Shown piece by piece: positions 33,114 to 41,166 of a stretch of 64,000 nt of DNA; the stretch's first letter is position 1; the number at the start of each line of letters is the position of its first letter. The position numbers and the translations under genes were made by a program. The notes beneath the pieces were generated by a model. It had not been told where the DNA came from, made no database searches, and saw only the letters and a program-made list of their open reading frames with translations. The stretch comes from Robiginitalea sp. SC105 (GTDB lineage: Bacteria > Bacteroidota > Bacteroidia > Flavobacteriales > Flavobacteriaceae): positions 124,001-188,000 of the forward strand of contig NZ_JACLZF010000001.1 in assembly GCF_014243345.1 (NCBI RefSeq), in the 5' to 3' direction.

Positions 33114-34499
33114 ATGACGCGCCGGGCCCTGGTCACCTTCTGGAATCTGCACCGGATCCCCATCCTCATGCTATTGCTGAGCATAGGTTTTTACGCCGCA
33201 TTTGCCTATGACCTGGAGCGCAGCGACTCCCTGAAGCTCCTGGCCCTTTTCGGGGCCCTTTTTTTCCTCTGCTACAAGCTGATCCAGTTCGAGAAGTGGA
33301 ATTTCCGGTTCCTGGTGGCTGCAGGGATCCTCTTCCGGCTGGTACTGCTGTTTTCCGTCCCGAACCTCTCCCAGGATTTTTTCCGCTTCCTCTGGGATGG
33401 CAACCTGATGGTGCAGGGAGTCAACCCCTACCTGCTTACCCCCGACCAGTGGATGGAGCAGGGCCGGGTACTTTTTGCGCATGCAGGGGAACTCCACCAG
33501 GGCATGGGCAGCCTCAGTGCCCGTAATTTCAGCAATTACCCGCCCGTAAACCAGTATTTCTTCGGCCTGTGCCGGTGGCTGGGAGGGGAATCCCTTTTGG
33601 GGCCCCTGGTTGCGATGCGTCTGCTATTGATCCTGGCGGACCTGGGCATCCTGTATTTTGGCCGCAGGCTGCTCCGCCACCTCAACAAGCCCCCCCACCT
33701 GATCTTCTGGTATTTCCTGAACCCCCTGGTCATCATTGAACTCACGGGCAACCTTCATTTTGAAGGGGTGATGGGGTTTTTCCTTATCCTCTCGATCTTT
33801 CTCTCCCTCCGGTACCGCTGGTACTGGGGCGCCCCGGGTTTTGCCCTCTCCATCGGGGTAAAACTGATGCCCCTGATGCTCCTGCCGCTGATGCTTCCCC
33901 TGCTGGGGCTGCGCAGGGCCATCGGGTTTTATGCCCTGACGGGTACTGTCCTGGTCGCCTGCTGCTACCCGCTTTATTTCCCGGACTTCGGGGCCCATTA
34001 CATACAGACACTGCGCCTGTGGTTCTCCAATTTTGAATTCAATGCAGGGATATACAACCTCGCGGAACACCTTGCCGTCTTGCAAGGGGCCAAACCCTGG
34101 GAATTCATCGGGTCCTATGGGAAATGGGTCCCCTGGATAACCGGAGGCACTGCCCTGCTGGTCTGCCTGCACCCCAGGATGCGGCAGGCCCGTTCCTGGT
34201 TTACCGGTGCCCTGGCCGTGGTAACCGTCTATTACCTGGTCGCGGCCGTGGTACACCCCTGGTACCTCGTCTTCCCGTTGTTGCTCAGCCTTTTTACGCG
34301 CATGCGGTTTGCCCTGGTCTGGTCCCTCACGGCCATGGTGTCCTATACCGCCTACAGGGAAGCGGAGGTTGTGGAGTCTGCGGCATGGCTGCTCGTTGAA
34401 TATCTTTCGGTATTTGGCTTTTTGATTTATGAAATTGTAAAATACCGGAAGGATTTTGTTTCATTTCTAAATTTTTCGGGATCAAAAACCGATGCATAA
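33114..34499 (+). CDS. GT-C-type polytopic glycosyltransferase (mannosyltransferase-like)
   Basis: Protein of 461 residues with about eleven predicted membrane helices. The first large loop carries SQDFFRFLWDGNLMVQGVNPY, whose D-x-R-x-x-W-D-G...GxNPY pattern is typical of GT-C enzymes that use polyprenyl-phosphate sugars (GT87/DUF2029-like). The loop continues with FSNYPPVNQYFF. It would add a mannose or related sugar to an outward-facing acceptor. Together with the GT2 pair of the preceding operon it suggests a small glycolipid or surface-glycan pathway. The stop codon at 34497-34499 lies just before the promoter of the arginine operon. Confidence 0.78.
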   Translation: MTRRALVTFWNLHRIPILMLLLSIGFYAAFAYDLERSDSLKLLALFGALFFLCYKLIQFEKWNFRFLVAAGILFRLVLLFSVPNLSQDFFRFLWDGNLMVQGVNPYLLTPDQWMEQGRVLFAHAGELHQGMGSLSARNFSNYPPVNQYFFGLCRWLGGESLLGPLVAMRLLLILADLGILYFGRRLLRHLNKPPHLIFWYFLNPLVIIELTGNLHFEGVMGFFLILSIFLSLRYRWYWGAPGFALSIGVKLMPLMLLPLMLPLLGLRRAIGFYALTGTVLVACCYPLYFPDFGAHYIQTLRLWFSNFEFNAGIYNLAEHLAVLQGAKPWEFIGSYGKWVPWITGGTALLVCLHPRMRQARSWFTGALAVVTVYYLVAAVVHPWYLVFPLLLSLFTRMRFALVWSLTAMVSYTAYREAEVVESAAWLLVEYLSVFGFLIYEIVKYRKDFVSFLNFSGSKTDA

Positions 34500-34525
34500 A
34501 TAATATTTGTACATTTGATGCATCA
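34491..34525 (+). promoter_or_regulatory. Arginine operon promoter with overlapping palindrome
   Basis: TACATTTG at 34510-34517 is a perfect TAnnTTTG -7 box; no good TTG lies at the -33 position. A 10-bp palindrome TGATGCATCA (34516-34525) overlaps the box and the expected start of transcription. The half GATGCAT also occurs at 34491-34497, 26 bp upstream. This placement is what an operator, possibly for an ArgR-like repressor, would have. I did not match it to a known ArgR box. Confidence 0.5.
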
Positions 34526-34611
34526 TGGAATTGAAGCAAGTACTACCTACTTTTCCGACAGTCGCTTTCATCGCTGTCCCATACCGACGCCCGGCGCGCC
34601 GTCGCCCGTAA
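34525..34611 (+). CDS. Arginine-rich leader peptide of the arg operon (28 codons)
   Basis: A 28-codon frame begins at ATG 34525, about 8-15 bases after the -7 box, and ends at TAA 34609-34611, 93 bases before the first structural gene. The last eight codons before the stop read Arg-Arg-Pro-Ala-Arg-Arg-Arg-Pro, using CGA, CGC, CGC, CGT and CGC. No arginine occurs in the first 20 codons. Clustering of codons for the operon's own product just before a stop is the classic layout of a transcription-attenuation leader peptide. The arginine codons overlap GC-rich sequence (GGCGCGCC at 34593-34600) and two copies of GCCC that can each pair with GGGT after the stop, so alternative hairpins are possible. 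I could not identify a convincing terminator hairpin, so the mechanism is unresolved. Confidence 0.65.
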   Translation: MELKQVLPTFPTVAFIAVPYRRPARRRP

Positions 34612-34704
34612 GGGTGTGCTTCAATTTTGGAATTAGGTGTGTCCATTTCCGTTTTCCCCGACCATTTCACTTTTTCTCTTTTTCTTTAATTAACTTGATT
34701 GGCA

Positions 34705-35322
34705 ATGAATATTGTAATTGCTAATGCGTCCCACGTAAAATACGCCCAGGTCATCTGCGACACCATCGCAGAATCTGCCCGTGTCCGCGGCACCGGTATT
34801 GCGAAGCGTACCCCGGAATATATCGTCAAACGCCTGTTGAACGGGAATGCTATTATCGCCCTGGACGGGGACCAGTTTGCCGGCTTCTGCTATATCGAAG
34901 TCTGGGGCCACCAGAAATATGTGGCCAACTCCGGGCTGATCGTTCACCCGGACTACCGGAACCAGGGGCTCGCAAAGCAAATAAAAAAGGCCATTTTTGA
35001 CCTGTCCCGCAAGAAATTCCCCGATGCGAAGATATTCGGCATCACCACCGGCCTGGCCGTGATGAAGATGAACTACGAACTGGGGTACCGGCCGGTAACC
35101 TTCTCCGAACTGACGGACGACCCGGAATTTTGGAAGGGCTGCCAGACCTGCAAGAATTTCGATATCCTGACCCGTACCGAAAGGCGTATGTGCCTTTGCA
35201 CGGGGATGCTTTACGACCCGGACGACCCGGCCCGGGCCAGGGAAAAAAAGATCGACAAAAAATCATTCGAGCGCCTTAGAAGCATCAAGGAAACGCTCCT
35301 CCTCAAAAAGAAGAAGCAATGA
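34705..35322 (+). CDS. GNAT-family acyltransferase heading the arg operon (candidate N-acylglutamate synthase)
   Basis: About 205 residues from ATG 34705 (a TTG two codons upstream is in frame). The GNAT core is visible: GFCYIEVWG (beta strands 2-3), NSGLIVHPDYRNQGLAKQIK (strand 4 with the acyl-CoA loop R/Q-x-x-G-x-A) and FGITTGLAVMKMNYELGYRP. The C-terminal part has a CQTCKNF-x15-CLC cysteine group, not part of the basic GNAT fold. No classical argA or argJ is in the operon, yet the N-acylglutamate pathway needs a first step, so this enzyme is a good candidate for making N-acetyl- or N-succinylglutamate. It overlaps argG by 4 bp. Confidence 0.75.
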   Translation: MNIVIANASHVKYAQVICDTIAESARVRGTGIAKRTPEYIVKRLLNGNAIIALDGDQFAGFCYIEVWGHQKYVANSGLIVHPDYRNQGLAKQIKKAIFDLSRKKFPDAKIFGITTGLAVMKMNYELGYRPVTFSELTDDPEFWKGCQTCKNFDILTRTERRMCLCTGMLYDPDDPARAREKKIDKKSFERLRSIKETLLLKKKKQ

Positions 35323-36503
35323 AGAAACTCGTATTAGCCTATAGCGGCGGTCTGGACACCTCCTACTGCGCCCACCAGCTTTCCCAACAGGAAGGCTACG
35401 AGGTGCATGCGGTGACCGTGAACACGGGCGGCTTCGATGCCGGCCAATTGTCCGGCATCGAAGCCCGCGCCCTTGAATTGGGTGCGACCTCCTATACGGC
35501 CATCGACGCGGTACAGACCTTCTATGACAAGGTGGTCAAATACCTGATATTCGGGAATGTGTTGCGCAACAATACCTACCCGCTCTCGGTGAGCGCGGAG
35601 CGGATTGTGCAGGCCCTGGAAATCGTTGGCCATGCCCGGAAGCTCGGGGCAACCCACATTGCACACGGCAGCACCGGCGCGGGGAATGATCAGGTGCGTT
35701 TTGACCTGATTTTCCAGATCATCGCTCCCGAAATCGAAATCATCACCCCGATCCGGGACCGACAGCTTTCCAGGGAAGCCGAAATCGCCTATTTGCAGGA
35801 AAACGGCATTACCTACAGCTGGGAAAAGGCCAAATATTCCATCAACCAGGGGCTCTGGGGCACCTCCGTGGGTGGGGTGGAAACCCTCAGCTCCCGCAAG
35901 GCCCTGCCGGAACAGGCCTACCCGAGCCAGCTCACCGAAAAGGAACCCCGCAGCATCGCCCTGACCTTTAAAAAAGGAGAGCTCACCGCCATCGACGGGA
36001 AACAGGCATCTCCCGTTGAAAACATCCGGTCGCTGGAAGCCATCGCGTCCGCCTATGCGATCGGGCGGGATATCCACGTGGGGGATACGATCATCGGCAT
36101 CAAGGGCCGGGTGGGTTTTGAAGCGGCATCGGCCCTGATCACCATCAAGGCGCACCACCTGCTGGAAAAACACACCCTGAGCAAATGGCAGCAATTCCAG
36201 AAAGAGCAGCTCGCCAACTTTTACGGCATGCTCCTCCACGAAGGGCAGTACCTGGATGAGGTGATGCGGAACCTGGAAGCCTTCCTTTCCGATACCCAGC
36301 GCCACGTGAGCGGGGACGTTTTTGTCACCCTGCACCCCTACCGGTTCGAACTCGAGGGCATCGAGTCCGAAAACGACCTGATGAACGCCTCCTTTGGGAG
36401 CTACGGGGAGATGAACAAGGGCTGGACGGCCGAAGAAGCCAAAGGGTTTATCAAAATCCTTTCGAACCCCGGGAAGATTGCCCGGAAAACCCAGGCCAAA
36501 TGA
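35319..36503 (+). CDS. argG: Argininosuccinate synthase
   Basis: Joins citrulline and aspartate with ATP to form argininosuccinate in the cytoplasm. The 394-residue length fits the family. Motifs: LAYSGGLDTSYCAHQL (PP-loop, about 5-20), GSTGAGNDQVRFD (about 118-130; usually TGKGNDQ, here with Ala for Lys) and TITYSWEKAKYSINQGLWG-like substrate loop in two parts. Overlaps its neighbours by 4 bp on both sides (ATGA), so it is tightly coupled in the arg operon. Confidence 0.95.
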   Translation: MKKLVLAYSGGLDTSYCAHQLSQQEGYEVHAVTVNTGGFDAGQLSGIEARALELGATSYTAIDAVQTFYDKVVKYLIFGNVLRNNTYPLSVSAERIVQALEIVGHARKLGATHIAHGSTGAGNDQVRFDLIFQIIAPEIEIITPIRDRQLSREAEIAYLQENGITYSWEKAKYSINQGLWGTSVGGVETLSSRKALPEQAYPSQLTEKEPRSIALTFKKGELTAIDGKQASPVENIRSLEAIASAYAIGRDIHVGDTIIGIKGRVGFEAASALITIKAHHLLEKHTLSKWQQFQKEQLANFYGMLLHEGQYLDEVMRNLEAFLSDTQRHVSGDVFVTLHPYRFELEGIESENDLMNASFGSYGEMNKGWTAEEAKGFIKILSNPGKIARKTQAK

Positions 36504-37474
36504 TTTCTGCAGGCATCATCGGGGGCTCGGGCTATACGGGGGGCGAACTCATCCGGTTGCTGCTCCACCATCCGGGGGCCGACCTTTCCTTTGTCTACAG
36601 TACCACCCGGGCGGGAAAACCGGTGAGCAGCGCCCACCCGGACCTGCTGGGGGTTACCGATCTGCTCTTTACCGATACCGCAAACCCGGAGGTGGATGTG
36701 GTCTTCCTGTGCCTGGGGCATGGAAACTCCAGTGAATTCCTGGTAAACCACCTATTTGCAGGGCATACCCGCGTCATCGACCTGAGCAACGATTTCCGCC
36801 TGAGGGAAGACGCGGATTTCCGGGGCAGGGAATTCGTGTACGGCCTGCCCGAACTCAACCGGGAGGATATCCTGGAAGCAAAGAATATCGCCAACCCGGG
36901 CTGTTTTGCGACTGCCATCCAACTGGCCCTGCTGCCGCTGGCCGATGCCGGGCAGCTCACGGAGACCGTACATGTAAATGCGGTGACCGGCAGCACCGGG
37001 GCGGGCGTCGGCCTTTCGGACACCACGCATTTCAGCTGGCGCAACAACAATGTTTCCTGGTACAAGCCCTTTACCCACCAACACCTGGGCGAGATCCGCC
37101 AGAGCCTGAGGGCCCTGGACCCGGATTCCGGAGAGGTGCTCTTCCTGCCCATGCGGGGGAATTTTGCCCGCGGGATTTTCGCCACCGCCTATACCCGGTT
37201 TGAAGGTTCCCTGGCAGATGCCGAACGCCTTTACCTTGAGTATTACGACGGGGCCGCTTTCACGGTGGTCTCAGACGAGCCCCTGCAGCTTAAGCAGGTG
37301 GTCAACACCAATTACGCCCACCTGCACCTGCACCAGCACGGGGACGTGCTGTTGGTGAGCGCCGTCATCGACAACCTGCTGAAGGGGGCTTCCGGCCAGG
37401 CTGTGCAGAATATGAACCTGCTCTTCGGCCAGCCTGAAAACGCCGGCCTGCAACTGAAAGCCAGCGTATTTTGA
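36500..37474 (+). CDS. argC: N-acyl-gamma-glutamyl-phosphate reductase
   Basis: Reduces N-acyl-glutamyl phosphate to the semialdehyde with NADPH. The 324-residue protein has GGSGYTGGELIRLL (NADP loop, about 7-20) and the catalytic cysteine in NIANPGCFATAIQLALL (Cys about 134). The downstream AVTGSTGAGVG belongs to the substrate-binding domain. Length is in the normal range (310-350). The start overlaps argG by 4 bp and proC follows after 39 bp. Confidence 0.94.
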   Translation: MISAGIIGGSGYTGGELIRLLLHHPGADLSFVYSTTRAGKPVSSAHPDLLGVTDLLFTDTANPEVDVVFLCLGHGNSSEFLVNHLFAGHTRVIDLSNDFRLREDADFRGREFVYGLPELNREDILEAKNIANPGCFATAIQLALLPLADAGQLTETVHVNAVTGSTGAGVGLSDTTHFSWRNNNVSWYKPFTHQHLGEIRQSLRALDPDSGEVLFLPMRGNFARGIFATAYTRFEGSLADAERLYLEYYDGAAFTVVSDEPLQLKQVVNTNYAHLHLHQHGDVLLVSAVIDNLLKGASGQAVQNMNLLFGQPENAGLQLKASVF

Positions 37475-37513
37475 GACCAAACAGAACCATGAATAACCCA
37501 AACAATTAATCCA

Positions 37514-38308
37514 ATGAAGATCGCAATCATCGGTGCCGGGAACCTCGGTTTGTCCATCGCCACGGGGATCCTCCACAGCGGGGGGGCCACCTCCATGTAC
37601 CTGACCCGCCGGAACCTGAACTCCCTGAAAGGTTTTGAGGAGTATGGCAACGTGAACCTGAGCAGCGACAACCGGGAGGCCGTGGCCGCATCGGACATCC
37701 TGATCTTTGCGGTGCAGCCGGGGCACTTCGGGTCCATCCTCGAGTCGGTGAAGGACCTGTTGCACGAAAACCATGTGGTCATCTCCACGATCACCGGGTT
37801 CAGCATTGAACGCATCGAATCCCTGATCGGGACCGACCACCACATCATCCGCGCCATGCCCAACACAGCCATCTCGGTCGGCCGTTCCATGACCTGCCTC
37901 TGCGCCAACGAAAAGGGCCGCAAACGCCTGGAGCTGGCTTCGGCCATCTTCAACCGGATGGGGCATACCATGGTCATCCCGGAAGCCCGGATGCAGGCGG
38001 CCACGGTGATCTGCGCAAGCGGCATCGCCTTCTGGATGCGGCTGATCCGGGCCACCACCCAGGGCGCCATCCAACTGGGCTTCGACGCCCGGGAAGCCCA
38101 GGAACTCGCCATGCACACCTGCCAGGGGGCCGCCGAACTGCTGATTACCTCGGGCAGCCACCCGGAAGAGGAAATCGACCGGGTCACCACCCCCATGGGC
38201 TGTACCATCGAGGGCCTGAACGAAATGGAGCACCAGGGCCTGAGCTCCTCCCTGATCCGCGGCATCGTATCCTCTTTTGACAAGATTTCACAAATACGCA
38301 AAGGCTGA
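37514..38308 (+). CDS. proC: Pyrroline-5-carboxylate reductase
   Basis: Makes proline from pyrroline-5-carboxylate with NAD(P)H. The 264-residue protein has the GAGNLG dinucleotide loop at 7-12, DILIFAVQPGHF (family motif), IRAMPNTAISVGRSMT (about 115-130) and a C-terminal helical dimer domain with VTTPMGCTIEGLNEME (the ProC signature region). Its presence inside an arginine operon links proline to ornithine or glutamate semialdehyde metabolism; this order is seen in other Bacteroidota. argD follows after 2 bp. Confidence 0.92.
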   Translation: MKIAIIGAGNLGLSIATGILHSGGATSMYLTRRNLNSLKGFEEYGNVNLSSDNREAVAASDILIFAVQPGHFGSILESVKDLLHENHVVISTITGFSIERIESLIGTDHHIIRAMPNTAISVGRSMTCLCANEKGRKRLELASAIFNRMGHTMVIPEARMQAATVICASGIAFWMRLIRATTQGAIQLGFDAREAQELAMHTCQGAAELLITSGSHPEEEIDRVTTPMGCTIEGLNEMEHQGLSSSLIRGIVSSFDKISQIRKG

Positions 38309-38310
38309 CC

Positions 38311-39438
38311 ATGGAACTTTTCGACGTATACCCGCTTTACGACATCACCCCCGTCTCGGCCCTGGGAAGCTGGCTCACGGATAACCGGGGCGCGAAATAC
38401 CTGGACCTCTATGGCGGGCATGCCGTGATTTCCATTGGCCACACCCACCCGCGCTTTGTAGAGCGGATCACCCGGCAACTCCAGAAGCTCGCCTTTTACA
38501 GCAATTCCATTCAGAATCCCCTGCAACAGCAAATGGCGGACCGCCTGGGGGAACTTTCGGGCTGCGGGGATTACCGGCTCTTCCTGTGCAATTCAGGGGC
38601 CGAAGCCAATGAAAATGCGCTGAAGCTCGCCTCCTTCCACACGGGTCGGGCCCGGGTAATCGCCTTCCACAACAGCTTTCACGGCAGGACATCCGCAGCG
38701 GTAGCAGCAACGGACAACCCGTCCATCGTTGCCCCCCTCAATGCGGGTCACGCCGTCACCTTCCTCCCCCTGAACCGGGAAGACCTGCTGGAACACGAAT
38801 TGTCCAAGGGGGACGTTTGTGCGGTGATCCTGGAGGGGATACAGGGTGTGGGCGGGCTCGATATGGCGACCCCTGAATTCTACGAGGCCGCCTCACGACT
38901 GTGTGATGCGCACGGATCCGTGCTCATTGCAGACGAGGTGCAGTGCGGGTTCGGGCGGAGCGGGAAATTCTTTGCTTTCCAGCATACCGGCGCCCGTCCT
39001 GGCATTATCAGTATGGCCAAGGGCATGGGGAACGGTTTTCCGGTTGGCGGCATCCTGATCCGCGACGACTTCAAAGCGTCCTACGGCCTGCTGGGCACCA
39101 CCTTCGGGGGGAACCACCTGGCCTGTGCGGCTGTGAGTGCAGTCCTTGAGGTCATCGAAAGCGAAGGCCTTATTGCACACAGCCTGGAGATGGAAGCCCA
39201 TTTCCGGAGCCGGGCCGCAGAGCTTCCGGGCATCCTGGAAGTCAAGGGGAAGGGGCTGATGCTCGGGCTGGTATTTGATTTTGAGGTGGCTCCCTTGCGG
39301 AAGATACTGATCTTTGACCACCATATCTTTACCGGAAGCGCCAAGAACAAACACGTATTGCGGGTCCTGCCCGCCCTGAATATCAAGTCCGTGGAGCTCG
39401 ACCTGCTCTTCGATGCCCTAAAAAAGGAACTGGCATGA
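38311..39438 (+). CDS. argD: Acyl-ornithine aminotransferase
   Basis: PLP-dependent transaminase of 375 residues that converts acyl-glutamate semialdehyde to acyl-ornithine. Motifs: NSGAEANENALKLAS (about 94-108, phosphate binding), FHNSFHGRTSAA, ADEVQCGFGRSGKFFAFQH (Asp binds the PLP ring) and SMAKGMGNGFPVGG (PLP Lys, about 233). The start is 2 bp after proC and the stop overlaps argF' by 4 bp. Related ornithine or succinylornithine aminotransferases look alike, but operon position fixes the role. Confidence 0.92.
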   Translation: MELFDVYPLYDITPVSALGSWLTDNRGAKYLDLYGGHAVISIGHTHPRFVERITRQLQKLAFYSNSIQNPLQQQMADRLGELSGCGDYRLFLCNSGAEANENALKLASFHTGRARVIAFHNSFHGRTSAAVAATDNPSIVAPLNAGHAVTFLPLNREDLLEHELSKGDVCAVILEGIQGVGGLDMATPEFYEAASRLCDAHGSVLIADEVQCGFGRSGKFFAFQHTGARPGIISMAKGMGNGFPVGGILIRDDFKASYGLLGTTFGGNHLACAAVSAVLEVIESEGLIAHSLEMEAHFRSRAAELPGILEVKGKGLMLGLVFDFEVAPLRKILIFDHHIFTGSAKNKHVLRVLPALNIKSVELDLLFDALKKELA

Positions 39439-40376
39439 ACCATTTTTGCAAAACAACAGATATCCCGGACCTGGCAGACTGGCTGAAACTGGGACGCAGG
39501 CTGCGGGAGGAACCCGAGCTGCTCGGACTCCTGGGGCGGGGAAAAACCCTATGCCTGCTTTTCTTCAACAACAGCCTGCGAACGCGCCTAAGCACCCAGA
39601 AGGCTTCCCAACTCCTGGGCATGGAGGTGATGGTCATGAATTTCGGGAGTGAAGGCTGGAGCCTGGAGTACCGCGATGGGACCATCATGGACGGGGGCCC
39701 GGCAGAGCACATCCGGGAAGCTGCCCCGGTGGTGGCCCAATACGCCGATATCATCGGCATCCGGGCCTTTGCAAAGCTCACCGACCGGGAGGCGGATTAC
39801 GCCGAGGAAGTCCTGCAGGGCTTTGTACAGCACGCAGGTGTGCCGGTACTCAATATGGAAAGCGCCACGGCCCACCCGCTGCAGGCGCTGGCAGACGCCC
39901 TCACCATCGAACAGTTCCGCAAAAGTAAGCGCCCCAGGGTGGTCCTGAGCTGGGCCCCCCACCCCAGAGCACTCCCCCAGGCCGTCCCCAATTCCTTTGT
40001 GGAAATGATGCGGGCCCTGCCGGTGGATCTCACCATAACGCACCCCGAAGGCTATGAGCTCGCACCGGAATTCACCGGCGGCCTTGTACCGGAATACGAC
40101 CAGGAAAAGGCGTTGCGGGAGGCCGATTTCGTCTACGTAAAAAACTGGAGCAGTTATTCGGACTACGGGGCCATCCTCAGCCAGGACCCCGACTGGATGA
40201 TGACGGGATCCAAACTGGGGAACGCGCGGTTCATGCATTGCCTGCCGGTGCGGAGGAATGTGGTGGTAGCAGACGGGGTCCTGGACGGGGACCGCTCTTT
40301 GGTCCTGCAGCAGGCTGCCAACCGGACCATCGCCGCCCAGCTGGCACTGGCCCACCTCATCCAGTCGAACTTTTAA
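39435..40376 (+). CDS. argF': N-acyl-ornithine transcarbamylase (ArgF')
   Basis: Protein of 313 residues. SLRTR at 47-51 binds carbamoyl phosphate, and HCLPVRRN (about 234-241 by nearby spacing, late in the chain) is the catalytic loop. Length and sequence match the acylornithine branch (Xanthomonas N-acetyl, Bacteroides N-succinyl), not classical ArgF. In that branch one residue before the EH pair sets specificity: Glu in the N-acetyl enzyme, Pro in the N-succinyl enzyme. Here the local sequence is DGGPAEHI, so the aligned residue is Ala90 with Pro89 beside it (alignment by eye and memory). Specificity is therefore open. The product is acyl-citrulline, deacylated by the argE product. It overlaps argD by 4 bp. 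Confidence 0.9.
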   Translation: MNHFCKTTDIPDLADWLKLGRRLREEPELLGLLGRGKTLCLLFFNNSLRTRLSTQKASQLLGMEVMVMNFGSEGWSLEYRDGTIMDGGPAEHIREAAPVVAQYADIIGIRAFAKLTDREADYAEEVLQGFVQHAGVPVLNMESATAHPLQALADALTIEQFRKSKRPRVVLSWAPHPRALPQAVPNSFVEMMRALPVDLTITHPEGYELAPEFTGGLVPEYDQEKALREADFVYVKNWSSYSDYGAILSQDPDWMMTGSKLGNARFMHCLPVRRNVVVADGVLDGDRSLVLQQAANRTIAAQLALAHLIQSNF

Positions 40377-40386
40377 AAATCAACCC

Positions 40387-41166
40387 GTGAAACCCACCTT
40401 GTCCATCGTAAAAATCGGCGGGGCCTTCCTGGAGGAGCCGGGCCTAGTGGAATCCTTTACGGAGGCATTTACCGCCCTGAAGGGACTAAAGCTGCTGGTC
40501 CATGGGGGCGGCAAGCGAGCCACTGAGCTCAGCCACCGCATGGGGATCGAGCCCCGGGTAGTGGACGGGCGCCGCATCACAGATTCGGCCAGCCTCGAGG
40601 TAGCCGTCATGGTGTACGGCGGCTGGGCCAATAAAACACTCGTGGCCCGCCTCCAGGCGATGGGGTGCAATGCCCTGGGGTTGAGCGGGGCCGATGCCAA
40701 CCTCATCCGTGCCCGGAAACGGCCGGCCGGGGACATCGACTACGGCTTTGTGGGGGACATCGAATCGGTGAATGTACCCGCAGTTTCCGCCTTGCTGGAA
40801 GCAGGTTTTGTACCGGCTTTCTGCGCTCTCACCCACGACGGGCAAGGGCAGCTGCTCAATACGAATGCGGACACCATTGCCGCAGACCTGGCGGCCGGCC
40901 TGAGCCAGCGATACGCTACCCGCCTCCTGTACTGTTTTGAAAAAGCCGGGGTCCTGGAAGATATCGCAAACCCCTCCAGCGTCATCCCGCGGATCGACAG
41001 GGCAGCCTACGACCAGCTCCGGGCGGAGGGAAAGATCGCCGCCGGGATGCTGCCGAAACTGCACAACTGCTTCCAGGCCCTGGAAAAGGGCGTTGGGCAG
41101 GTATTTATTGGCGCGCCGGAAATGCTCCGCCCGGGCCATCACATCCATACTGAAATCCGCCTATGA
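40387..41166 (+). CDS. argB: N-acylglutamate kinase
   Basis: Phosphorylates N-acyl-glutamate with ATP. The 259-residue amino-acid-kinase protein starts at GTG 40387. Signatures: SIVKIGGAFL (phosphate loop, about 5-14), VHGGGKRATE (about 37-46, glycine-rich acceptor loop) and NTNADTIAADLAAGL (about 157-171). GMLPKLHNCFQALEKG is the typical C-terminal ATP-site helix. Length is normal. It is 10 bp after argF' and overlaps argE by 4 bp. Confidence 0.94.
   Translation: MKPTLSIVKIGGAFLEEPGLVESFTEAFTALKGLKLLVHGGGKRATELSHRMGIEPRVVDGRRITDSASLEVAVMVYGGWANKTLVARLQAMGCNALGLSGADANLIRARKRPAGDIDYGFVGDIESVNVPAVSALLEAGFVPAFCALTHDGQGQLLNTNADTIAADLAAGLSQRYATRLLYCFEKAGVLEDIANPSSVIPRIDRAAYDQLRAEGKIAAGMLPKLHNCFQALEKGVGQVFIGAPEMLRPGHHIHTEIRL

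Noticed and set aside
34515-34724. 69-codon frame from 34515 as the arginine leader
   Set aside because: It overlaps the GNAT start, its arginines are scattered, and it begins with TTG. The frame at 34525-34611 has the clustered Arg codons and a stop before the gene.
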